This document shows positions 7,392 to 13,913 of a stretch of 14,285 nucleotides of DNA, piece after piece. This stretch comes from Candidatus Puniceispirillum sp. GTDB taxonomy: Bacteria; Pseudomonadota; Alphaproteobacteria; Puniceispirillales; Puniceispirillaceae. Location: assembly GCA_018668795.1 (NCBI GenBank), contig JABJBD010000035.1, positions 1-14,285 of the forward strand, given 5' to 3'. Numbering within the stretch: the stretch's first letter is position 1; each line of letters opens with the position of its first letter. The notes under the pieces were generated by a model, which ran no database searches, was not told the DNA's origin, and saw only the letters and a list, made by a program, of their open reading frames with translations. The position numbers were made by a program, and so were the translations under genes.

Positions 7392-7421
7392 GGTATATGG
7401 TTTGCAACCTATTTTAGTCAA
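7392..7421 (-). promoter_or_regulatory. Sigma-70-like promoter for sdhCDAB
   Basis: On the minus strand TTGACT (plus-strand 7416-7421, five of six matches to the -35 consensus) is followed after 18 bases by TATACC (7392-7397, four of six matches to the -10 consensus). Initiation would fall near 7385, giving a leader of about 20 bases before the sdhC ATG at 7362. The spacer contains GGTT-TGC-AACC, a small inverted repeat (7399-7409) that could bind a regulator. The match is by eye only. Confidence 0.5.
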
Positions 7422-7460
7422 ATATAAAGCGATAGACATAATGAATTAGTTCGCAGTCGC

Positions 7461-7476
7461 ATACTAAATACAGTAT
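7461..7476. promoter_or_regulatory. Inverted repeat ATACT-N6-AGTAT upstream of pdxY
   Basis: ATACT (7461-7465) and AGTAT (7472-7476) form a 5-bp dyad with a 6-base spacer, about 36 bases ahead of the pdxY ATG in the divergent sdhC-pdxY gap. It could be an operator for pdxY. A dyad this short in AT-rich DNA can be accidental. The rest of 7375-7511 shows no small gene that I can support. Confidence 0.22.
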
Positions 7477-7511
7477 CTTACTCATCGTGTCACAAGCGCT
7501 AGGATCTTACA

Positions 7512-8363
7512 ATGAAGCGCGTTTTATCAATTCAATCGTCTGTCACCTATGGATTTGTTGGCAATAACGTTGCCAGCCCGGTGCTGACCAGCATGGGTAT
7601 ATATCCGCTGGCGGTAAACAGCGTGATGCTGGCCGCGCATCCGGGGTATGGAATCGTCGCTGGTCAGGCAACGCCTGCCAGTCATATTGCCGCGATTCTG
7701 GAGGGGCTTGTGGCACTGGGTATCGTTCCTGACATTGACGCCACCATCAGCGGGTATCTTGGTCATGCGGATCAGGTTGAGATAGTCGCTAATCTGATCA
7801 CAACATGGCGCAACACGGGGGCAACTGGCACCTATATCTGCGATCTGGTGCTTGGCGACGCTGGCAAATTATATGTCGATCAAACACTGGCTGTCTTAAT
7901 GATTGATCAACTTCTGCCTTTGGCCAATATCATCACCCCAAACCAGTTCGAGCTAGCTTATCTATCGGATAGGCCCGTTACGGGTAGCGATAGCGCCATC
8001 ATGGCTGGGCAACATCTGCTGGCATCCCAAGCGGGGCTGAACGCGGTGATCGCAACAGGCATATCTAATGGTGACGATTTTGTGCATGACATTCTGATCA
8101 CGCGCATGACGCAAAAAAGCTGGCAGTATGACAAACGCCCTTCTGGCATATCAGGCAGTGGCGATCTGTTTACATCTTTGCTGGCTGGCGGTCTGGTTCA
8201 GGGCATGCCCCTAGACACCGCAACCGCGCGCGCCAGCAATCTTGCACAGGCCGTCATCGCCCGTAGCGACAACCCGAAAGAACTGGCACTTCTGGAAAAT
8301 CTGCATCTATTTTCGACCGGCAACCAGACAGATAAGCCAAACAGACAAGCCAATCAGGATTAG
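7512..8363 (+). CDS. pdxY: Pyridoxal kinase (PdxY/PdxK type)
   Basis: This enzyme phosphorylates pyridoxal (and possibly pyridoxine or pyridoxamine) with ATP in cytosolic vitamin B6 salvage. It has 283 residues of ribokinase-like fold. The N-terminal substrate site is VLSIQSSVTYGFVGN (4-18), with the motif Ser9. NSVMLAAHPGYG is at 36-47 and ISGYLG at 79-84. ICDLVLGD at 109-116 corresponds to the usual CDPV(M)GD but has Leu in place of Pro. ITPNQFELAYL is at 141-151. GSGDLF at 215-220 supplies the anion hole and catalytic base Asp218. AGGA lies 7 bases before the ATG. It is the only plus-strand gene here, divergent from sdhC, and its TAG stop lies 2 bp from the asd stop. The symbol is by family; PdxK-like activity is equally possible. 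Confidence 0.93.
   Translation: MKRVLSIQSSVTYGFVGNNVASPVLTSMGIYPLAVNSVMLAAHPGYGIVAGQATPASHIAAILEGLVALGIVPDIDATISGYLGHADQVEIVANLITTWRNTGATGTYICDLVLGDAGKLYVDQTLAVLMIDQLLPLANIITPNQFELAYLSDRPVTGSDSAIMAGQHLLASQAGLNAVIATGISNGDDFVHDILITRMTQKSWQYDKRPSGISGSGDLFTSLLAGGLVQGMPLDTATARASNLAQAVIARSDNPKELALLENLHLFSTGNQTDKPNRQANQD
8344..8359 (+). repeat. 16-bp direct repeat, copy 1 (end of pdxY)
   Basis: GACAAGCCAATCAGGA occurs here inside the last codons of pdxY, and again identically at 12715-12730 next to the rplS stop. The preceding bases contain a near copy (GATAAGCCAAAC), so the C-terminal residues DKPNRQANQD are encoded by an imperfect 13-base tandem. Related but shorter matches occur at the leuD 3' end and in sdhB. 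Confidence 0.6.
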
Positions 8364-8365
8364 AC

Positions 8366-9400
8366 CTAACGGCCAGAAATACCGCGCTCGACAACCAATT
8401 CGGCAATCTGTACCGAATTCAATGCTGCGCCTTTACGCAGATTGTCTGACACACACCAGAACACAAGCCCGTTTTTCACCGTCGGGTCACTACGGATCCG
8501 GCTAATATAAACCGCATCTTCACCAGCCGCTTCATGTGGCGTGACATAGCCTTCATTCGCACGATGATCGATCACCACCACGCCTGGCGCATCCTGTAAT
8601 AATGTGCGGGCAGATTTGTCGGTGATCGGCTTATCCGTTTCGATAAACACAGCTTCGCTATGGCCGATAAAAACCGGAATGCGCACACAATGCGCTACCA
8701 GATCAATTGACGGATCCAGAATTTTTTTGGTTTCGGCGGTCATTTTCCATTCTTCTTTGGTAAAACCGTCATCCATAAACTCATCGATATGCGGGATCGC
8801 GTTAAAGGCAATCTGCTTGGTAAAAATTTCGGGTTTTACCGCATCATTCACGAAAATACCCTTGGTCTGGTTAAACAGTTCATCCATCGCCGGACGCCCC
8901 GCACCTGACACTGCCTGATAGGTCGAAACCACAACGCGGCGCACGCCAAAGGCGTCATGCAACGGCTTTAACGCCACCACCAACTGCGCTGTTGAACAAT
9001 TCGGATTGGCAATGATGTTACGGCCACCATTTGCAGGCGTTGTCCCTTCGATCGCATCCGGGTTCACTTCTGGCACGATCAACGGCACATCGTCATCCAT
9101 ACGATAGGCCGATGAGTTATCGATTACGATACAGCCAGCCTCAGCCGCTTTCGGCGCATAGGCCTTTGACGTGTCGCCACCAGCTGAAAACAGGGCAATG
9201 TCGGCAGTGGCAAAATCAAACTTATCCAGCGCTTCGACCGTTACAATCGCATCTTCACCATAGGACAATTCACGGCCAACCGATTTTGACGATGCCAGCG
9301 CATAAACCTTGTCAGCCGGAAAATGTCGCTCGGCAAGGGTTTGCAGCATTTCACGGCCAACAGCACCTGTGGCACCAACGACGGCTACTCTATATCCCAT
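8366..9400 (-). CDS. asd: Aspartate-semialdehyde dehydrogenase
   Basis: This enzyme reduces aspartyl-4-phosphate with NADPH to aspartate-4-semialdehyde, the branch point for lysine/diaminopimelate, threonine and methionine. It has 344 residues. The N-terminal NADP-binding motif VVGATGAVG is at 7-15. The catalytic cysteine Cys135 lies in IANPNCSTAQ, and Gln162 in STYQAVSGAG. Phosphate- and substrate-binding residues include Arg100 (SSAYRM) and Arg240 (HCVRIPV). His247 in IGHSEAV is the expected acid/base residue. The ATG at 9400 has AGAGGA about 7 bases upstream. It is last in the leuCDB-asd run, with a 72-bp gap after leuB containing a short hairpin. It converges on pdxY with 2 bp between stops, so transcripts from the two strands probably overlap. 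Confidence 0.98.
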   Translation of the reverse strand: MGYRVAVVGATGAVGREMLQTLAERHFPADKVYALASSKSVGRELSYGEDAIVTVEALDKFDFATADIALFSAGGDTSKAYAPKAAEAGCIVIDNSSAYRMDDDVPLIVPEVNPDAIEGTTPANGGRNIIANPNCSTAQLVVALKPLHDAFGVRRVVVSTYQAVSGAGRPAMDELFNQTKGIFVNDAVKPEIFTKQIAFNAIPHIDEFMDDGFTKEEWKMTAETKKILDPSIDLVAHCVRIPVFIGHSEAVFIETDKPITDKSARTLLQDAPGVVVIDHRANEGYVTPHEAAGEDAVYISRIRSDPTVKNGLVFWCVSDNLRKGAALNSVQIAELVVERGISGR

Positions 9401-9428
9401 GTGAAAATCCTCTTAATATCTCGAATCC

Positions 9429-9443
9429 GGCTTTGACAAAGCC
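9429..9443. other. Short hairpin in the leuB-asd gap
   Basis: GGCTTT-GAC-AAAGCC is a 6-bp stem with a 3-base loop, between the leuB stop and the asd start. No T-run follows on either strand, so it is not a standard intrinsic terminator. It may stabilise or mark a processing point between leuB and asd messages. It overlaps one arm of the 13-bp inverted repeat pair that flanks leuB. Confidence 0.35.
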
Positions 9444-9446
9444 AGA
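9434..9446 (+). repeat. 13-bp inverted repeat flanking leuB, left arm
   Basis: TGACAAAGCCAGA here has its exact reverse complement at 10615-10627. The two arms sit in the intergenic spaces either side of leuB. A 13-base match in a window this size can arise by chance; the symmetrical placement is what makes it notable. Confidence 0.45.
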
Positions 9447-9472
9447 CAAATTCAGGTCAAATTATATAGCAA

Positions 9473-10585
9473 TTAACGTGCTAGACGATCCATGGCGTCA
9501 ATCACCGCGGCGGTCATGCCATCGGTACCGGTTTGTTCATAACCTGACGTCATGATATCACCTGTCCGTTTGACAGCCAGCGCATCGCTGACCGCCTGTT
9601 CCAGCAGATCGGCATCCTCAGCCTGACCAAAACTGTAACGCAGCATCATCGAAAAGCTCATGAACTGTGCCAACGGGTTGGCAAGGCCTTTACCTGCAAT
9701 ATCTGGTGCCGACCCGTGAACTGGTTCATACATCGCAGCAGGTAAACCCGTTTCCGGATCAAGATCGCCAAGCGAAGCTGATGGTAACATACCCAGCGAA
9801 CCTGTCAGCATAGCTGCACAATCAGACAATAAATCACCAAACAGATTATCTGTTACAATCACATCAAACTGTTTTGGCGCACGCACCAACTGCATAGCGC
9901 AGTTATCCGCATACATATGCGACAACGTAACACCTTCGCCTTCGGCGGCATGTAATTCTGTCATCACTTCGCGCCATAGCACGCCTGAATGCATCACATT
10001 GGATTTTTCAACCGATGTCAGACGGCCATCACGCTTGCGCGCCAGATCAAAGCCAACACGGCCAATCCGTTCAATTTCCGACGTTGAATAGGCGTTGGTG
10101 TCATACCCAATCTTGCTACCATCTTCGCGCACATCAATACCGCGTGGCTCGGCGAAATAGGAACCACCACATAATTCGCGCAATATCATAATATCAAGGC
10201 CTGATACCAGCTCAGGCTTCAGCGATGACGCATCAACCAATGCCGGAAACACAATGGCTGGACGCAGATTGGCATAAAGATCCATCTCTTTGCGCAGTCG
10301 AAGCAAGCCGCGCTCAGGCTTCAGATCAAACGCCAGATCATCATATTGCGGGCCACCAACAGCACCAAACAACACCGCATCAGCGCTCATTGAATCAGCC
10401 AATGTTTCATCGGTCAGCGGGGTGCCATGCGCATCATAGGCCGCACCCCCAACAAGACCTTCGGAAATGTCAAAGCCCAGACTGCGATGTTTCGCCAGCC
10501 AGTCAATGATTTTCATATTGGCCTGCATCACTTCACGGCCGATACCATCACCCGGAAGCACCATTACTTTGCGATTAGATGCCAT
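9473..10585 (-). CDS. leuB: 3-isopropylmalate dehydrogenase
   Basis: This enzyme oxidatively decarboxylates 3-isopropylmalate with NAD+ to 2-oxoisocaproate, the third step of leucine synthesis. It has 370 residues, with MVLPGDGIGREV at 8-19. Substrate-binding arginines are Arg98 (LRLRKEMDLY), Arg108 (ANLRPA) and Arg136 (LREL). Catalytic Tyr143 lies in GGSYFAEPRG and Lys194 in SVEKSNVM. Metal-binding aspartates are Asp227, Asp251 and Asp255, the last two in the stretch TDNLFGDLLSD at 245-255. NAD-binding HGSAPDIAGKGLANP is at 290-304. LRELCGGSYFAEPRG varies from the commoner LRELTGGIYFG.PRG, but key residues are kept. AAGGA lies about 7 bases before the ATG at 10585. A 57-bp gap separates it from leuD. 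Confidence 0.98.
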   Translation of the reverse strand: MASNRKVMVLPGDGIGREVMQANMKIIDWLAKHRSLGFDISEGLVGGAAYDAHGTPLTDETLADSMSADAVLFGAVGGPQYDDLAFDLKPERGLLRLRKEMDLYANLRPAIVFPALVDASSLKPELVSGLDIMILRELCGGSYFAEPRGIDVREDGSKIGYDTNAYSTSEIERIGRVGFDLARKRDGRLTSVEKSNVMHSGVLWREVMTELHAAEGEGVTLSHMYADNCAMQLVRAPKQFDVIVTDNLFGDLLSDCAAMLTGSLGMLPSASLGDLDPETGLPAAMYEPVHGSAPDIAGKGLANPLAQFMSFSMMLRYSFGQAEDADLLEQAVSDALAVKRTGDIMTSGYEQTGTDGMTAAVIDAMDRLAR

Positions 10586-10614
10586 TACTTTTCCTTTTGC
10601 TTAACTAGCTTAAT

Positions 10615-10627
10615 TCTGGCTTTGTCA
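10615..10627 (-). repeat. 13-bp inverted repeat flanking leuB, right arm
   Basis: The plus strand reads TCTGGCTTTGTCA, the exact reverse complement of 9434-9446. It lies in the 57-bp gap between leuD and leuB. No transposase, target duplication or other sign of mobility accompanies the pair. Confidence 0.45.
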
Positions 10628-10642
10628 TAAATCCTAAACAGC

Positions 10643-11248
10643 CTACAGCCACGGCTGGTTGGCTTGTCGGTCAGTTTCATAACTGTCGATCGCGCTGCTT
10701 TTTTCCAGCGTCAAACCAATATCATCCAGCCCTTCAAGCAGGCATGTCTTGCGGAACGGATCAATATCGAAATCAATCGTTACCCCATTCGGGCGTTTGA
10801 TCGTCTGGCTTACCAGATCAACCGACAATTCCGGATTTTCGGTATCGGATGCATAGGCCATCAGCGCGTCACGCTGGTCAGCACTCACCACAATCGGCAA
10901 AACGCCATTCTTGAAACAGTTATTATAGAAAATATCGGCAAAGCTGGTCGAAATCACACAGCGAATTCCAAAATCAAGCAACGCCCATGGCGCATGTTCG
11001 CGGCTTGACCCACAGCCGAAATTATCACCTGCAACCAGAATTTCCGCATTACGGTATGGTTCTTTATTAAGCACAAAATCGCTGATCTCGTCCCCACCCA
11101 GCGTATAGCGCATTTCGTCGAACAGATTGATGCCCAGACCTGACCGTTTGATTGTTTTCAGGAACTGCTTCGGGATAATCATATCGGTATCGATATTCAA
11201 AATGTTCAGCGGTGCCGCAATACCGGTCAGCGTATCAAACTTTTGCAT
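10643..11248 (-). CDS. leuD: 3-isopropylmalate dehydratase small subunit
   Basis: This subunit pairs with LeuC to isomerise 2-isopropylmalate to 3-isopropylmalate, the second step of leucine synthesis. From the ATG at 11248 it has 201 residues beginning MQKFDTLTGIAAPLNILNID, a typical LeuD N-terminus. NIDTDMIIPKQFL is at 18-30 and the swivelling-domain signature GDNFGCGSSREHAPWAL at 74-90. The frame is open upstream to an ATG at 11284, inside leuC. The 11248 start is chosen because AGGAG lies 8 bases ahead and the extra residues have no family counterpart. It follows the leuC stop by 13 bp. The C-terminal tail TDRQANQPWL is encoded by DNA resembling the small repeat seen at the pdxY and rplS ends. 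Confidence 0.97.
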   Translation of the reverse strand: MQKFDTLTGIAAPLNILNIDTDMIIPKQFLKTIKRSGLGINLFDEMRYTLGGDEISDFVLNKEPYRNAEILVAGDNFGCGSSREHAPWALLDFGIRCVISTSFADIFYNNCFKNGVLPIVVSADQRDALMAYASDTENPELSVDLVSQTIKRPNGVTIDFDIDPFRKTCLLEGLDDIGLTLEKSSAIDSYETDRQANQPWL

Positions 11249-11261
11249 TGAATCGTCTCCT

Positions 11262-12671
11262 CTAGCTTTCCATGTCACGGACATCGGTCAGATAGCCAGT
11301 AACCGCCGCCGCAACAGCCATTTCTGGACTCACCAGATGCGTACGGCCACCGCGACCTTGTCGGCCTTCAAAATTACGGTTTGATGTTGACGCACAGCGT
11401 TCGCCATCAGCCAGCTTATCGGCATTCATCGCCAGACACATCGAACAGCCTGGTTCACGCCATTCAAATCCAGCCGCCTGAAAAATCTTGTCCAGCCCCT
11501 CGGCTTCGGCCTGTTCTTTGACCAGACCTGAACCTGGCACAACCAGCGCCCGCATACCGTCGGCCACAACCTTGCCATCGGCAATCTGCGCCGCGGCACG
11601 TAAATCTTCGATGCGGCTATTGGTACAAGAACCGATGAACACCGTATCAACCTTGATCTCAGTCAGTTTCTGTCCAGCTGTCAGCCCCATATATTCAATC
11701 GCGCGCTCAATCTTTGAACGCTTTGATGCATCACTTTCGGCTTCGGGATCAGGCACCACACCGGCGATTGGCAACGCATCCTCGGGGCTTGTGCCCCAGG
11801 TCACAGTTGGGCCTATATCTTCGGCAGCCAATGCCATTTCGGTGTCATAACGGGCACCTTCATCCGATGGCAGACCGCGCCAATAGGCAACAGCCTTGTC
11901 CCACAAATCGCCTTTTGGCGCCATTGGCTTATCGGCAATATAATCAAAGGTCGCGTCATCTGGCGCAATCATACCCGCACGGGCGCCTGCTTCGATCGCC
12001 ATGTTGCATATAGTCATCCGGCCTTCCATTGACAGACCACGAATCACCGATCCGGCAAATTCGATCACATGGCCCGTACCGCCTGCTGTTCCTAGCTTGC
12101 CAATAATAGCCAGAATAACGTCCTTGGCGGTAACACCGGCACCAAGCGTGCCATCAACGGTGATCCGCATATTTTTGGCCGGCTTCTGGATCAATGTCTG
12201 GGTGGCAAGCACATGCTCGACTTCGGATGTGCCAATACCAAAGGCCAGCGCGCCAAACGCGCCATGTGTGGCAGTATGCGAGTCACCACATACAATGGTC
12301 ATGCCTGGCTGGGTAAAGCCCTGTTCTGGGCCAATCACATGCACGATACCCTGACGGATATCATTCATACCAAAATAGGGAACACCAAATTCTGCCGCAT
12401 TCGTTTCAAGTGCTTCAACTTGTATCCGCGATTCCTCATCGGCAATGCCTTCGGAACGATCAGTCGTTGGAATATTATGATCGGCAACAGCCAAGGTGCG
12501 ATTCGGCGCGCGAACGGTACGGCCATTGTTGCGCAAACCTTCAAACGCTTGCGGGCTTGTCACTTCGTGAACAAGATGCCGGTCAATATAGATCAGGCAG
12601 GTGCCATCATCCTGTTGATGCACAACATGCGCATCCCAGATTTTATCAAATAACGTTTTTGGAGCCGACAT
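11262..12671 (-). CDS. leuC: 3-isopropylmalate dehydratase large subunit
   Basis: This aconitase-family subunit carries the catalytic [4Fe-4S] cluster of isopropylmalate isomerase, acting with LeuD. It has 469 residues, starting MSAPKTLFDKIWDAHVV and continuing with IYIDRHLVHEVTSPQAFEGL near 27-46. VCGDSHTATHGAFGALAFGIGTSEVEHVLATQ spans about 127-158. The cluster cysteines are Cys349 in IGSCTNSR and Cys409 and Cys412 in EPGCSMCLAMN. NRNFEGRQGRGGRTHLVSPEMA near 431-452 is the C-terminal substrate region. The ATG at 12671 has AGGA 7 bases upstream. It lies 53 bp after rplS with no clear terminator, so some expression by read-through from the rimM-trmD-rplS message is likely. I see no leucine leader peptide or attenuator in the short gap. 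Confidence 0.99.
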   Translation of the reverse strand: MSAPKTLFDKIWDAHVVHQQDDGTCLIYIDRHLVHEVTSPQAFEGLRNNGRTVRAPNRTLAVADHNIPTTDRSEGIADEESRIQVEALETNAAEFGVPYFGMNDIRQGIVHVIGPEQGFTQPGMTIVCGDSHTATHGAFGALAFGIGTSEVEHVLATQTLIQKPAKNMRITVDGTLGAGVTAKDVILAIIGKLGTAGGTGHVIEFAGSVIRGLSMEGRMTICNMAIEAGARAGMIAPDDATFDYIADKPMAPKGDLWDKAVAYWRGLPSDEGARYDTEMALAAEDIGPTVTWGTSPEDALPIAGVVPDPEAESDASKRSKIERAIEYMGLTAGQKLTEIKVDTVFIGSCTNSRIEDLRAAAQIADGKVVADGMRALVVPGSGLVKEQAEAEGLDKIFQAAGFEWREPGCSMCLAMNADKLADGERCASTSNRNFEGRQGRGGRTHLVSPEMAVAAAVTGYLTDVRDMES

Positions 12672-12714
12672 GTCTTTTTCCTATTGGTTGCCGGCGAGGA
12701 ACTCTCTCGAACCG

Positions 12715-12730
12715 GACAAGCCAATCAGGA
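12715..12730 (+). repeat. 16-bp direct repeat, copy 2 (at rplS stop)
   Basis: GACAAGCCAATCAGGA on the plus strand is identical to 8344-8359. Here it overlaps the last codons and the TGA of rplS (minus strand) and extends into the rplS-leuC gap. An exact 16-base pair is uncommon by chance in a window this size, though not impossible. Confidence 0.6.
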
Positions 12731-13105
12731 AGAGGACGCCTCGCGATAAGTTGTTTTTTCAGCAATACGCGCCGCTTTACCGGTACGGCCACGCAGATAA
12801 TATAGCTTAGCACGACGCACACGGCCACGGCGAACAACCGTAACGCCTGCGACTTGCGGTGCATAAAGCGGAAATACCCGCTCGACGCCTTCGCCATATG
12901 ATAGCTTACGAATGGTAAAGGACGAAGCAACTCCATCACTTTTGCGTGCGATACATACGCCCTCAAAAGCCTGAATACGCTCGCGGCTACCCTCGATGAC
13001 TTTCACGTCAACACGGACGGTGTCACCAGGTGCAAATTCGGGAATTTCGCGCTGCTCGAGCACTTTTTCCATTTGTTTTTTGCCAATACGGTCCACGATA
13101 TTCAT
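12725..13105 (-). CDS. rplS: 50S ribosomal protein L19
   Basis: This is a structural protein of the large ribosomal subunit at the interface with the small subunit. It has 126 residues, within the usual 115-130. The N-terminus is MNIVDRIGKKQMEKVL, followed by IPEFAPGDTVRVDVKVIEGSRERIQAFEGVCIARK and the family signature FTIRKLSYGEGVERVFPLYAP. The basic segment VRRGRVRRAKLYYLRGRTGKAARI then follows. The ATG at 13105 is preceded by AAGGGGA. A 73-bp gap to trmD holds two consecutive hairpins. The order rimM-trmD-rplS is the conserved bacterial arrangement. The last residues REASSS form a short tail. Confidence 0.98.
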   Translation of the reverse strand: MNIVDRIGKKQMEKVLEQREIPEFAPGDTVRVDVKVIEGSRERIQAFEGVCIARKSDGVASSFTIRKLSYGEGVERVFPLYAPQVAGVTVVRRGRVRRAKLYYLRGRTGKAARIAEKTTYREASSS

Positions 13106-13137
13106 CGGTCGTTTCCCCTTATCAATATAACGCCATC

Positions 13138-13170
13138 GTCTTTGCCATCAAAGACACACCATCAGTGGTG
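13138..13170 (-). promoter_or_regulatory. Two adjacent hairpins in the rplS leader
   Basis: GTCTTTG (13138-13144) pairs with CAAAGAC (13149-13155) around a 4-base loop, and CACCA (13157-13161) pairs with TGGTG (13166-13170) around another 4-base loop. One base separates them. They lie between the trmD stop and the rplS ribosome-binding site. No T-run follows, so they are not terminators. They could be an RNA-processing site or an L19-responsive leader. L19 leader RNAs are known in other bacteria; this has not been matched to any of them. Confidence 0.4.
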
Positions 13171-13178
13171 AGGCATAA

Positions 13179-13913
13179 TTACTCTTTACTACCCTTGCTT
13201 TGCAACTCCAAATAGCGTTTCCACAAATCTGGCCGTCGCGTCTGCGTCTCTTTCTTTGCCTCCGCTAACCGCCATTCAGCGATTTTGCGGTGATGACCCG
13301 AACCCAGAATCTCTGGGGCTTCGATCCCATTCCAGACACGTGGTTGCGTGAAATGCGAATGCTCCAGCAACCCGGTCTCAAAACTTTCATCATGGTGCCC
13401 TTCTGCTTTGCCCATAACCCCGGGCAACAAACGCACCACTGCGTCGATCACTGTCAGCGCGGCAACTTCGCCACCTGACAAAATATAGTCCCCAATGCTG
13501 ACCTCTTGCATCGCATGGGCATCGATAACACGTTGATCGACGCCTTCATAACGACCGCATAGAAACACCGCACCAGGCTGTGCCGCCAGATCACGCGCCA
13601 TCGCCTGATCCAGCATCTTACCACGCGGAGACAGATAAATTCTCGGTCCCGCCGTTGTTGCCACCGCCTGCAAGGCCGCATCAACAACATCTGGCTTTAA
13701 TACCATACCAAGACCACCGCCCAAAGGCGTGTCGTCCACAGTCCGGTGCTTATCGCGCGCAAAGTCGCGAATGTCCAGCGTTTTTAGCCCCCAGATACCC
13801 TCATTTAGCGATTTTCCTGCCAAAGAATGTCCAAGAGGACCCGGAAACATATCTGGAAACAGCGTCAAGATTGTCGCTTGCCACTTTGTCCCGGATATTT
13901 CGGTTCCCGACAT
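13179..13913 (-). CDS. trmD: tRNA (guanine-37-N1)-methyltransferase
   Basis: This enzyme methylates G37 next to the anticodon of tRNAs reading CCN, CUN and CGG codons, using S-adenosylmethionine, and so prevents +1 frameshifting. It has 244 residues of SPOUT fold, acting as a dimer. TILTLFPDMFPGPL is at 14-27. HRTVDDTPLGGGLGMVLKP is at 56-74. The trefoil-knot SAM site comprises YLSPRGKMLDQ at 93-103, LCGRYEGVDQRV at 118-129 and EVSIGDYILSGGE at 137-149. Arg161 aligns with catalytic Arg154 of E. coli. In the loop where E. coli has EDSF (Asp169), this protein has DESF (175-178). The start ATG overlaps the rimM stop by one base (TGATG) with AAGGA ahead, implying translational coupling. Confidence 0.98.
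   Translation of the reverse strand: MSGTEISGTKWQATILTLFPDMFPGPLGHSLAGKSLNEGIWGLKTLDIRDFARDKHRTVDDTPLGGGLGMVLKPDVVDAALQAVATTAGPRIYLSPRGKMLDQAMARDLAAQPGAVFLCGRYEGVDQRVIDAHAMQEVSIGDYILSGGEVAALTVIDAVVRLLPGVMGKAEGHHDESFETGLLEHSHFTQPRVWNGIEAPEILGSGHHRKIAEWRLAEAKKETQTRRPDLWKRYLELQSKGSKE

Noticed and set aside
9413..9439. Promoter for asd (TTGTCA with TATTAA on the minus strand)
   Set aside because: The spacer is only 15 bases, and the predicted start would fall on or beyond the asd ribosome-binding site, leaving no usable leader.
9429..9443. Intrinsic terminator after leuB
   Set aside because: The stem is short (6 bp) and no T-run follows on either strand; kept only as a small hairpin.
9031..9555. 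Plus-strand open frame of 174 codons opposite asd and leuB
   Set aside because: It is antisense to well-identified genes, and rich in His, Arg, Pro and Gln as expected from reading the complement of this codon usage. No start signal or recognisable domain.
9434..10627. leuB as the cargo of a transposable unit bounded by inverted repeats
   Set aside because: The arms are only 13 bp, there is no transposase and no evident target duplication, and leuB is in its normal place in the leuCDB-asd order.
11249..11284. Longer leuD starting at the ATG at 11284, overlapping leuC
   Set aside because: The extra 12 residues have no family counterpart. The ATG at 11248 has a strong AGGAG at the right distance and a typical LeuD N-terminus.
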